The notes: generated from the sequence alone by a model not told the origin. Positions 1-6,509 are shown, counted from the stretch's first letter. The stretch is 6,695 nt of DNA from DAOTTX01 sp034437515 (GCA_034437515.1 DAOTTX010000135.1:1-6695); one strand, 5' to 3'. Program-made: numbers and translations.

Positions 1-796
1 AGGTCAGCGCCCCCTTGGGATGCAGCACGGTCTGTGCGAGTGCGAGCAAGGCGGCGCGCAGACGTTTCTCACGATCTACCGGGATGTTATCGCCGACCAT
101 TTCCGGGTAGATCTGTGAGGCGTCGTTGAACCCAATCGCGCCGACATCCAGATGCGCGACGAAGGCATACACCCCGGACGACGCCGGGCGGTTGAAGATC
201 ATCTGACCCAGATTCGCGCCACGCTCAGCAGATGCCGCGTCTTTCTGTTCTTCGGTTGCGTCTCGCTCCAGGCGGGTACGATGCACGCGCGTGATGGCGT
301 GACGCGCATGGATGAATTCCTGCACCTGGGTGATTTCTGGTAGCCCGACCGTCCAGCCGAACTCAATCGCAGATTTACGCTTCACCGATTGTTTCCCCGC
401 CGTAATCATGATGCCGCAGACATCGGTCAGCGCACAGGTCAGCAGCGCATCAATGATGACATCTATGTCATGTTTTTCGTCTGTAATCCACTGCTCGAAT
501 TCCGGGTCGCCCATGATGCGGGCCGGGTCAAGCGCCTGGGACGCCTTGTTGAGCGGCAGACCTAGATCAAGGGCGATGTTGCGGTACGCATCCGCGAAGA
601 TGTGCTTGTTCATATCCCCGGAGATAGCGTTGACGACATCCCGACGGTAACCGGGATCGCCGTTCTCGTCCTTCGCCGGGGTGACGACACCGACCTGGCG
701 CGTCATCAGTCGGTTGCTTTCGTTACCTTCGTTGTTGAGGGCGTGCATGTCGATAACAACACGGCAAGCCAATGAGAGTGATTTTACTGCGGTCAT
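1..796 (-). CDS. cas7: Cas7-family (DevR/Csa2-like) CRISPR backbone subunit, 3' end cut by window
   Basis: The gene is partial: 265 codons are present from the ATG at 796-794 and no stop occurs before position 1. Cas7 proteins are RRM-fold RNA-binding subunits that polymerise along the crRNA spacer to form the backbone of Cascade; in the Myxococcus naming the family is DevR. What I see: an N-terminal beta strand leading into MHALNNEG (residues 17-24), NAISGDMNKHI (56-66), TDVCGIM (124-130), a basic KRKSAIEFGW segment (139-148) and ASSGVYAFVAHLDVGAIG (205-222). These match the usual order of conserved blocks in the DevR/Csa2 group: an Asn-rich first block, an SGxMxKH block, an Asp-x-x-Gly block, then the Gly-Val-Tyr strand. 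The start is fixed by TTAAGGAGA eight bases upstream. It lies 34 nt after cas8, so it is in the same operon. The family call is firm; the subtype (I-A versus an I-B variant) is not settled. Confidence 0.9.
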   Translation of the reverse strand, partial: MTAVKSLSLACRVVIDMHALNNEGNESNRLMTRQVGVVTPAKDENGDPGYRRDVVNAISGDMNKHIFADAYRNIALDLGLPLNKASQALDPARIMGDPEFEQWITDEKHDIDVIIDALLTCALTDVCGIMITAGKQSVKRKSAIEFGWTVGLPEITQVQEFIHARHAITRVHRTRLERDATEEQKDAASAERGANLGQMIFNRPASSGVYAFVAHLDVGAIGFNDASQIYPEMVGDNIPVDREKRLRAALLALAQTVLHPKGALT

Positions 797-804
797 GAGT
801 GAAG

Positions 805-813
805 TCTCCTTAA
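805..813 (-). promoter_or_regulatory. Ribosome binding site of cas7
   Basis: On the minus strand TTAAGGAGA is followed by eight bases and then ATG (796-794). It is a strong Shine-Dalgarno match in the 34-nt gap after the cas8 stop. The same nine bases at the same distance precede the internal cas11 start. Confidence 0.85.
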
Positions 814-830
814 ATATATGTGAAATCGAA

Positions 831-1229
831 TCAGGATGATTTTGTCAGGTCGAAACGGGCGGCATAGCCGACAGCGACCAATAAATGGGCCACCGTGCGG
901 CTACCGTATTCAGCAACCAGTGCCGCAACAGCATGAACGTCATCCGGTTGGATGGCTGAGCGTGTTTGTTTTGTTCGCGCCTGTACACTGCTGCTCTCCT
1001 GCTGGTAATCATGGACGAATGCGCCCAGGTCAGCGATGAACTGCGCCGGATCGTGGGCGTTACGCAGCAGATCATCGCCGACACCATGCCGGACTTTGAA
1101 ACCGAAGGTCTTGTCACGTTGTACGTCTTTCTTATAGCGGGCATAGGTGGTGCAATGGTTGAGTGCAGCGGCGATGTTCTGGAAGCCGGGGTTTTCCAGC
1201 ACCGGGCGAAAATCAATACGATCATTCAT
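831..1229 (-). CDS. cas11: Cas11 small subunit made from an internal start within cas8
   Basis: An in-frame ATG at 1229-1227 (Met474 of the large subunit) would give a separate 132-residue protein ending at the same stop. It is preceded by TTAAGGAGA and an 8-nt spacer, as strong a Shine-Dalgarno site as the operon has and far better than chance inside a coding region. The product is mostly helical and carries the blocks expected of a Cascade small subunit: PGFQNIAAALNH (11-22), FGFKVRHGVGDDLL (about 44-57), a FIADLGAFVHDYQQES segment, DDVHAVAALVAEYG, and a terminal LLVAVGYAARFDL. Internal translation of Cas11 from cas8 or cas10d is established for types I-B, I-C and I-D. Here Cas11 would line the belly of the complex in several copies and contact the displaced strand. 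That the site is used is inferred. A second ATG at 1225 is out of frame. Confidence 0.78.
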   Translation of the reverse strand: MNDRIDFRPVLENPGFQNIAAALNHCTTYARYKKDVQRDKTFGFKVRHGVGDDLLRNAHDPAQFIADLGAFVHDYQQESSSVQARTKQTRSAIQPDDVHAVAALVAEYGSRTVAHLLVAVGYAARFDLTKSS

Positions 1230-2648
1230 GGGTAAACTCTCCTTAAGTAGTGTGGTCGATAAAGCAGATAATCCGGGTATATCAGGCAACACACGGAAGC
1301 GGTACTGTCCGTGAGCAATTGCGAACAAGATCCAATCCCAACTCTGCCCATGCGTCAGATAGCGCCGGTAATGGTTGATGAGTGTCAGTTCATCGGCTGT
1401 GATTTGATATTTGGGTGGTCGTCCCCGCAGTGAGTCGATCAGCTTGCGGTGTTGCTCAAGATTTTCGTGGGCCGCGTGGAGGACATCGGTATCACGGGTA
1501 TCGTGTGGCAGCCATGCGGGTAAGCCAAAGGTGGTCTCATCGAATGGGATTTGTGTTGCGATGTTCTTATAATAGTAACCGACGAGGCCGCCAATTGCCT
1601 CTGCGCTGAACTCCGGCCAATCATCACTATCAGCAATCATGATCTGTTGCTGGATCATCTCTTGATAAAAGGTGATCGACATCAGGGCATCCAGACGAGC
1701 GCGGGGCATCGCGTTGGAAAAGCGATAAAGGCTGCGTCCGCTGACTGATTTCCGATAGCGGCTGATGGTCGTTTCCAGCGTGATCAGGTCGATATCATAC
1801 GGCACCGGGTAGTAGGTGGTGACATCACTGCCAAGGTTGAAGGGCAGTGCGATCTTCATGTACCCGGCGAAGGCGAAGTACATCTCCAACCAGAATTCAT
1901 CCGGTGTGCTTTCGCTTAGCGTGTTATATCCCGCTGCGGCTGAAACGCCCTTACTGGTCGAAGGTGAAACAATTGCCAGAGCGCTGATGTCTGTCGCCAG
2001 CGCATAATCCTGATAGTCAATGGTCGAAAGAAACTCCGTTCGCCAGATCTCGCGCGTTGCATTGGTCGCGTTAGGAAAGCTCTCGTAGCAATCACAAATG
2101 AGCTGCCATAAGCCGACTGCATTCTGGTCTTCATGCGCGTGCCAGTTGTGAATGAGCGTTGGATAGCCCACACGCATAGCGGATCCTTTGCCGAAATATG
2201 AGCATAGATGCGCCCATACCGGATAGTCAGGGTGGGCTTCCTGCGCGTCTTCTTCCGCACGGACATCATCTTTCTTCTTCCGCTTGCTGGCAGCCTGAGC
2301 GACTGCACGCTGTTTGCCGTAGTCAATCGGATCAACGTAATCACGTGGCACGTACTTCAAACGAAGTTCCTGTGCCGGGGTGCCTGCTTCGAGCAACTTC
2401 TGCTCTTTGCTGGTCAACGGCTTGAAAATCGCTGGCAGGATCGCCGGCAGACGACCTGCATCTGACACCTGCTGGGTCAGCCTCTCGTATGACAGGTCAC
2501 TTTCGATGCCGTAGCAACTACCCATATCACGGATGGTCACCTGCTGGCCACTGCCAGCGGATGGGATCTTGTACAGGAGATGTGCCAGGCCGACAGCGAT
2601 GAAGGTCGAGCGCATCAGATCGGTATTTTTATCGACATACAATTGCAT
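831..2648 (-). CDS. cas8: Cas8-type CRISPR large subunit with fused small-subunit C-terminus
   Basis: This 605-residue protein lies between cas3 and cas7, where the Cascade large subunit is expected. In that role it would recognise the PAM, hold the crRNA 5' end and recruit Cas3. Visible parts: a mixed N-terminal region (1-110); a basic then acidic linker with KRKKK at 122-126 and AEEDAQEAH at 131-139; a conserved-looking block, YFGKGSAMRVGYPTL (151-165); a WLEMYFAFAGYMKIALPF segment (253-270) followed by YYPVPYDIDL (279-288), a pattern I associate with Cas8/Cas10d-like large subunits; and a helical middle (315-470). From residue 474 the sequence resembles Cas11-like small subunits, with blocks NIAAALNHCTTYAR, RHGVGDDLLR and LLVAVGYAARFD. 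No GGDD cyclase motif or HD pair is present, which argues against Cas10d. The ATG lies one base after the cas3 stop (TGATATG) with GGAGGA eight bases upstream. The Cas8 role is supported by context and weak motif resemblance; the exact family is uncertain. Confidence 0.82.
   Translation of the reverse strand: MQLYVDKNTDLMRSTFIAVGLAHLLYKIPSAGSGQQVTIRDMGSCYGIESDLSYERLTQQVSDAGRLPAILPAIFKPLTSKEQKLLEAGTPAQELRLKYVPRDYVDPIDYGKQRAVAQAASKRKKKDDVRAEEDAQEAHPDYPVWAHLCSYFGKGSAMRVGYPTLIHNWHAHEDQNAVGLWQLICDCYESFPNATNATREIWRTEFLSTIDYQDYALATDISALAIVSPSTSKGVSAAAGYNTLSESTPDEFWLEMYFAFAGYMKIALPFNLGSDVTTYYPVPYDIDLITLETTISRYRKSVSGRSLYRFSNAMPRARLDALMSITFYQEMIQQQIMIADSDDWPEFSAEAIGGLVGYYYKNIATQIPFDETTFGLPAWLPHDTRDTDVLHAAHENLEQHRKLIDSLRGRPPKYQITADELTLINHYRRYLTHGQSWDWILFAIAHGQYRFRVLPDIPGLSALSTTLLKESLPMNDRIDFRPVLENPGFQNIAAALNHCTTYARYKKDVQRDKTFGFKVRHGVGDDLLRNAHDPAQFIADLGAFVHDYQQESSSVQARTKQTRSAIQPDDVHAVAALVAEYGSRTVAHLLVAVGYAARFDLTKSS
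1238..1246 (-). promoter_or_regulatory. Internal ribosome binding site for cas11, inside cas8
   Basis: The minus strand reads TTAAGGAGA, then GTTTACCC, then ATG at 1229-1227. It lies within the cas8 reading frame, where it encodes part of the SerThrThrLeuLeuLysGluSerLeuPro segment before Met474, and it decides the cas11 start. Core and spacing are identical to the cas7 site at 805-813. Confidence 0.8.
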
Positions 2649-2649
2649 A

Positions 2650-5208
2650 TCAAGCTTCCTCCACAGGATAGATCGTCAGGTAGTCGCTGGAGCGATGGTC
2701 GGCAAGGCGCAAGATACGAACCAACAGATAATAAAGCAACGGCGTGGTGTAATCCTGAGTCGTCATCTGTGTGATGCGTAAAGCATGGCGGATGGGTGGT
2801 GGGGCCGCACGCTTAAAGCGTGCTGGCACGTTCTCGACCCAGTTAGAAACCTGTTGTTCTGAAAACCCGGCGGCCTTCAATGTTATGGCTATCGCCTCAT
2901 GTGCATCCGGATGCAGGTCAAAATCTAATGGACGACTGGCTTCAATACCCGGTGTATGATGCTGGCAGATGGCGGCGGTGATGGCATTGAACCAGTGCGT
3001 ATTGTCCTGGGTCGCGTCATGCAGGAAGTGATAGCTCGCCAACGCACCCTCGACGGCGTGCGTCCCACGTGTGGGTGCTCGCTGTGCGCGGAAGGCGTCT
3101 TCGATCTGCGTCTTTTCTTCATCTGATGTGAAGTGCGTGTCGGTATGGGCGAGCAGCGTAGCGTCATTGCCCAGCCGAGTGTTGGGTATGTGTGCCGCAA
3201 ACGTGGCCTGTCGTGTCTGCGCCCAATCCTGCCAGCGCTGGTTCAACTTCCCGAGGTCATGCAACGCGAGCATCAGCAGGATCATCTGGTCAATGGTTTC
3301 TTGCGTGTGCTCAATCCCGCAACGGTCTAATACCCGGTGCAGCGCATAGGCGTAGGACATACGCAGCGGAACCGGATAGCCCTGCTGTGCCGCCGGTTTT
3401 TTGTAGGCATTCATCAAACTGATGACGTGCTCAGTGTAGGTGTCTGCGTTGTAACCTTCATATCGTTTCCGGCGCTGGTCATGGCGCGGTGAGGTTGGCG
3501 ATAACATGCCATCAGGATTCGTCCACCGCAGACCTAATGCTGCATCGTACCGGGCGGCCTGCGGGTGTGCGGTGAATGACCAGTACTGATACGCTTCCTC
3601 AGCCGCCTTCAATGGTCGCCAATGATAAGTCGTTACCTGTCGCTCGTCTTCACTTATCTGTTCGTTGCTCTCCGTAGCACCGGCGACGATGAAGGGGGTG
3701 TCGACATCACCGGATTGGATCTTCTCAAACTCGTGAGCAATACGGCCTTGAGAGATGCTGAACGCCTCGAAATCGCCCAGGTTTTTATCCAATGTTTGAT
3801 TGGGGTCCGGCATGATGTAAAGCGATGCCTGGCTGTTCTCTCGAATGAGTTGATGCCGGAATCCATTGTGCCGTTCGCGCATACACTGTGTGATTTCGTC
3901 AATGCGTCGTTCAATTCTCTGATCCAATCCATCAATCAAACGGGCATGGTCATGATCGGTATGAGTATGGTCGATGAGCTTTCGCTCGCCGTCATAATGT
4001 AGGATTTGTCCGTCAAACGTCGATGAACAAAGCGCGTCCCACGTTTTGCGACTGACATCTAACAGTCCATCAGCGTGATAAGGGGCATAGCTGACTTCAC
4101 CCGAACGTGCATCGATAGGTGGCTGATATACCCACACCTCGCCTTCGCCGCCCCAACGTACGCACCGCCCCGCACGCTGGATCAAACTGGCGGCTGGTGC
4201 GCATTCAGTGAGCAGGACATCAGCACTGATGTCCAGGCCGACCTCGACTACCTGCGTTGCGACAACGATATAGCGCCCCTCAAGTTCTGGCTCTTCACTC
4301 AGCCATCGAAGAACGGTTTTCTCATGCTGGCTGCGATCTTGCTGATAGAAGCGTGAGTGAAGCAGGCATATCTCGACATCACCGGGTAAATCGGCTTCTG
4401 AGAGATCGGCATAGACGGTCTGAGCGCGATCAACCGTGTTACAGATGACCAGCACGCGGTCGCCATAACCCAGGGCACACTGGATTTCTTCAGTACGAAG
4501 GATGCCTTCTCGTGCGTGCCATGTTCGGTGTTGATTTTGCAACCTGAGAATATCGCTGAAGATGCCTTTACTAAGCGGCGTATCTGGCGCATCAGCAATG
4601 ACTCTAGCTTCCAGTGTTCGTTCCAGCGTATCCAGAAGTGCGCGTGAAAAGGTTGCCGTCATCAATGCAAAGCGCGTGATGCCTTTGAGCATCTTAAGCA
4701 TCGCCAACACGGTGAGAAGCATTTGCTGCGATGGGTAGAGATGGAACTCATCGAAGATCAGGTAACTACCGATAAAGGCACCGGCGTTCAGGTTATCGAA
4801 ACGACTGGGCAGACCGTAAGGAATGTTCAAGAAACTCGCCAGCACTTGATCGACCGTCGCGAAGATCAAGCGCCCTTCAAATTTGGGGTCTTCAGGGTGT
4901 TCTCCGGTCTGGATGCTCGGTCGCCAATCGTTATTCAACCACTTCGAATTTGTTTGTGAAATCTGCTTGATCTCGTTGAACTGGCTACTGACCAGCACCC
5001 GCATCGGCGCGATGTAAATCATCTTTTGGGGATGCGTGCGGTAGTCACTTTCAAAAGCACACAATCCTGGTCGAGTTGCCGCACGAGTTTTGCCTGCTCC
5101 AGCCAGTGCCTGAAGTAAGATGTCATCTCCTTCGAGAAAAGCATTGAACACCATGTTCTGGAACTTATAAGGTCTATTTGTCTTCCTGGATTGCTCTGGG
5201 GTTGTCAT
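2650..5208 (-). CDS. cas3: Cas3 helicase-nuclease with C-terminal HD domain
   Basis: This 852-residue protein should be recruited by target-bound Cascade, translocate 3'-5' on the displaced strand with ATP, and degrade it. The SF2 helicase comes first: a YKFQ Q-like motif (14-17), Walker A ALAGAGKT (34-41), motif Ia APMRVLVSSQ (67-76), FATVDQVLAS (116-125), DEFH Walker B (153-156), MTATF motif III (183-187), VEVGLDIS motif V (321-328) and QRAGRCVRWG motif VI (344-353). The HD nuclease follows: His593 (TEHV), the His650-Asp651 pair in ALHDLGKLNQRW, His717 (GTHAVEGA), His750-His751 (CQHHTPG) and Asp837 (RLADHRS), so all expected metal ligands appear present. Most Cas3 proteins have the HD domain first; this order is reversed. 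A His/Asp-rich stretch lies at 413-421. Start chosen by AAGGAG 10 nt upstream of ATG, 24 nt after the regulator stop. Family is certain. Confidence 0.97.
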   Translation of the reverse strand: MTTPEQSRKTNRPYKFQNMVFNAFLEGDDILLQALAGAGKTRAATRPGLCAFESDYRTHPQKMIYIAPMRVLVSSQFNEIKQISQTNSKWLNNDWRPSIQTGEHPEDPKFEGRLIFATVDQVLASFLNIPYGLPSRFDNLNAGAFIGSYLIFDEFHLYPSQQMLLTVLAMLKMLKGITRFALMTATFSRALLDTLERTLEARVIADAPDTPLSKGIFSDILRLQNQHRTWHAREGILRTEEIQCALGYGDRVLVICNTVDRAQTVYADLSEADLPGDVEICLLHSRFYQQDRSQHEKTVLRWLSEEPELEGRYIVVATQVVEVGLDISADVLLTECAPAASLIQRAGRCVRWGGEGEVWVYQPPIDARSGEVSYAPYHADGLLDVSRKTWDALCSSTFDGQILHYDGERKLIDHTHTDHDHARLIDGLDQRIERRIDEITQCMRERHNGFRHQLIRENSQASLYIMPDPNQTLDKNLGDFEAFSISQGRIAHEFEKIQSGDVDTPFIVAGATESNEQISEDERQVTTYHWRPLKAAEEAYQYWSFTAHPQAARYDAALGLRWTNPDGMLSPTSPRHDQRRKRYEGYNADTYTEHVISLMNAYKKPAAQQGYPVPLRMSYAYALHRVLDRCGIEHTQETIDQMILLMLALHDLGKLNQRWQDWAQTRQATFAAHIPNTRLGNDATLLAHTDTHFTSDEEKTQIEDAFRAQRAPTRGTHAVEGALASYHFLHDATQDNTHWFNAITAAICQHHTPGIEASRPLDFDLHPDAHEAIAITLKAAGFSEQQVSNWVENVPARFKRAAPPPIRHALRITQMTTQDYTTPLLYYLLVRILRLADHRSSDYLTIYPVEEA
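2657..2662 (-). promoter_or_regulatory. Ribosome binding site of cas8
   Basis: GGAGGA on the minus strand, eight bases before ATG 2648-2646. It lies inside the last codons of cas3; with stop and start only one base apart, translation of cas8 is probably coupled to that of cas3. Confidence 0.8.
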
Positions 5209-5218
5209 TGTCCGATTG

Positions 5219-5225
5219 CTCCTTC
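5219..5225 (-). promoter_or_regulatory. Ribosome binding site of cas3
   Basis: GAAGGAG on the minus strand, ten bases before ATG 5208-5206. It fills most of the 24-nt gap after the regulator gene and leaves no room for a terminator or a separate promoter there. Confidence 0.75.
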
Positions 5226-5232
5226 TCTCGAG

Positions 5233-6213
5233 CTAGAAATAGTCATCGCGCATATCCTCACACAGGCCATAGAGGCGTGCTGTGCGATCTGCGTCGATGG
5301 CGATGGCATCGCGGATGTTTTTCGGCTCCAAAACTTCGACATCAGCCCCCCAACCGCGTATCCAGGGCAGCATCTCCTGTGGCTCAGCGATTGCCCCCTG
5401 CCACGTCACACTGCCATCTTCTTCATCGGTAATTTGTTCCGTTGGGTGCCAGTGAGTTTCCAGCAGGCGTTGTCTCACACGATTATGAAAGCGTAGCTTT
5501 ACTTTCACAGATTCTTCCCCCAACCAGATACCCCAGGTCTCCTGCAAACTTTGTAACAGCACCGCTGCTTCTATGCGGTCGAACTGTTGAGGCCGGATGC
5601 TCGCAGTCAGGATACGGTCAAGCTTCAATGTCGCGATAGTAAACTCACCTCGGTACGACTGTATCCCTGCAATTACGTAGGCCGAATCCGACCACACGGC
5701 AGGTTCAAACCAATGCGGTGCGATCACATGGCGTGACTCTGGCTTGCCGAGAGGCTGGTACCTGATCTCTACCAGATGACTATCACGCCATGCCTCGAAC
5801 AGCGATACGAGAACGTCGTCAGACATCGTTTCGTCAGTGGCTTCAGGAACTAAGGCTTCGCCGATCTCAGATGCGAGAACAACAGCGAGTCGCTGTAACA
5901 GGCTTTGAACCAATGGATAACGTTGCATCTGAGCGCGCACCGTTCGTCGAAGGGGAAGATACAGCATCCATGCCTGGGCGAGTGTGAGCGGTAGCGGCGA
6001 GATTCGGCTACGTGGATCAACTGCGTAGGTATGAGTGCTCGGTCGGTAAACGGGTTCTCCCAATGCTTCAAGACGTTCGATGTCGCTCAGGGCCGTCTGA
6101 CGCGAGACGTTAAAATAGTCGCCAATTTCTTGTGTCGTCACGCCATTGGGGTGTGCATCGATCAGGAAATTGGTAAGTTGATCTAGACGGTTCAAGATTT
6201 CAGTTGTGTTCAT
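5233..6213 (-). CDS. WYL-domain transcriptional regulator (HTH-WYL-WCX), first gene of the cas operon
   Basis: This 326-residue protein has the usual length and layout of HTH-WYL-WCX regulators. An N-terminal winged helix-turn-helix covers about residues 1-60, with TTQEIGDYFNVSRQTALSDI (26-45) as helix-turn-helix. A WYL domain follows (about 140-205), containing IRYQPLGKPESR (150-161), SAYVIAG (177-183) and TLKLDRI (195-201). The C-terminal WCX dimerisation region (about 236-303) ends in LPWIRGWGADVEVLEP (282-297). The eponymous Trp-Tyr-Leu reads Ala-Tyr-Val here. Proteins of this class sense small ligands, probably nucleic-acid-derived, and commonly control CRISPR-Cas, BREX and other defence loci as repressors or activators. 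It is 24 nt upstream of cas3 and probably regulates its own operon; direction of control cannot be told. Start 6213 was preferred because AAAAGGAG lies just upstream; an in-frame extension to 6333 adds 40 residues but has no ribosome binding site. Confidence 0.92.
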   Translation of the reverse strand: MNTTEILNRLDQLTNFLIDAHPNGVTTQEIGDYFNVSRQTALSDIERLEALGEPVYRPSTHTYAVDPRSRISPLPLTLAQAWMLYLPLRRTVRAQMQRYPLVQSLLQRLAVVLASEIGEALVPEATDETMSDDVLVSLFEAWRDSHLVEIRYQPLGKPESRHVIAPHWFEPAVWSDSAYVIAGIQSYRGEFTIATLKLDRILTASIRPQQFDRIEAAVLLQSLQETWGIWLGEESVKVKLRFHNRVRQRLLETHWHPTEQITDEEDGSVTWQGAIAEPQEMLPWIRGWGADVEVLEPKNIRDAIAIDADRTARLYGLCEDMRDDYF

Positions 6214-6218
6214 ACATA

Positions 6219-6226
6219 CTCCTTTT
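6219..6226 (-). promoter_or_regulatory. Ribosome binding site of the WYL regulator gene
   Basis: AAAAGGAG on the minus strand, five bases before ATG 6213-6211. The spacing is short but acceptable, and the site supports this start over the ATG/GTG codons near 6333. Confidence 0.65.
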
Positions 6227-6231
6227 CTTTT

Positions 6232-6249
6232 CAGTCTAGTCAGTCTCGT
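6232..6249. repeat. Tandem 9-bp direct repeat (CAGTCTNGT x2) in the regulator leader
   Basis: CAGTCTAGT is followed directly by CAGTCTCGT on the plus strand, eight of nine bases identical. It lies just upstream of the regulator's ribosome binding site. It could be a protein-binding site in the 5' leader, but two copies could also be chance. Confidence 0.4.
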
Positions 6250-6318
6250 CAAAGAATCGTTTACCAGAAAATCAGAAGAGTTGAAGAACAATGCAATTTC
6301 GATATGTTTTTCAGGAGT

Positions 6319-6355
6319 TTGCACGCTCATCACAATTTTATATTTTACTGTGCAA
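6319..6355. promoter_or_regulatory. Candidate operator dyad around an AT-rich -10-like segment
   Basis: TTGCAC (6319-6324) and GTGCAA (6350-6355) form a perfect inverted pair separated by 25 bp, 31 bp between arm centres, close to three helical turns. Between them, on the minus strand, lie TAAAAT (6347-6342) and TATAAA (6342-6337), which could serve as a -10 element. No convincing -35 hexamer sits at 16-18 bp. Placement about 110-140 bp upstream of the regulator start would suit an autoregulatory operator. This is inference from position and symmetry only. Confidence 0.3.
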
Positions 6356-6419
6356 GACAGCTAATAGCTTCAATGATAGTGGAATATAGCGCAGTTGTTC
6401 CTTTAGTTTTTGCAATACA

Positions 6420-6434
6420 TCCTACTATGTAGGA
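6420..6434. repeat. 15-bp palindrome TCCTAC-TAT-GTAGGA
   Basis: Perfect 6-bp arms around a 3-bp centre, about 205 bp upstream of the regulator gene and at the outer edge of the AT-rich region. No T-tract follows on either strand, so it is not an intrinsic terminator. A binding site for a dimeric regulator is possible. Confidence 0.4.
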
Positions 6435-6509
6435 CATTCAAGATGCCGATGAGGGTAGTAACCTGGTGTTGATGTATGGCACGACCAGAAGCTGCACACA
6501 ATACCGCTA

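Larger units (their letters stand above)
6214..6475 (-). promoter_or_regulatory. AT-rich upstream region of the cas operon
   Basis: This is the only gap long enough to hold the operon promoter. It is clearly more AT-rich than the genes or the region to its right. Besides the elements listed separately it contains a TATATT box (minus strand 6388-6383) and an 11-bp palindrome AGCTA-A-TAGCT (6359-6369). I found no -35/-10 pair at standard spacing, so the promoter may need an activator or may not be sigma-70-like. No CRISPR repeats are present. Confidence 0.5.

Noticed and set aside
312..650. Plus-strand open frame opposite cas7
   Set aside because: Shadow of the conserved Cas7 coding strand, with no motif or start signal.
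845..1225. Minus-strand 126-codon frame starting at the second ATG of ATGAATGAT
   Set aside because: It is out of frame with cas8 and cas11, has no recognisable motif, and its ATG is 13 bases from the AGGAG core, while the first ATG is at the better distance and gives a Cas11-like protein.
831..2648. Large subunit as Cas10d (type I-D)
   Set aside because: No HD motif at its N-terminus and no palm GGDD-like motif; the HD nuclease is on Cas3 instead. Only the C-terminal small-subunit part is Cas10d-like.
2650..3456. Separate internal translation of the Cas3 HD domain
   Set aside because: The Met codons I checked ahead of the HD motif (residues 599 and 642) have no Shine-Dalgarno sequence upstream.
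3622..4356. Plus-strand open frames opposite cas3 (3622-4002 and 4075-4356)
   Set aside because: They lie antisense to a fully convincing Cas3 and have no ribosome binding sites or recognisable domains.
6214..6333. N-terminal extension of the WYL regulator to the start at 6333
   Set aside because: No Shine-Dalgarno sequence upstream, the added residues do not look like part of the helix-turn-helix domain, and the 6213 start has AAAAGGAG and the usual family length.
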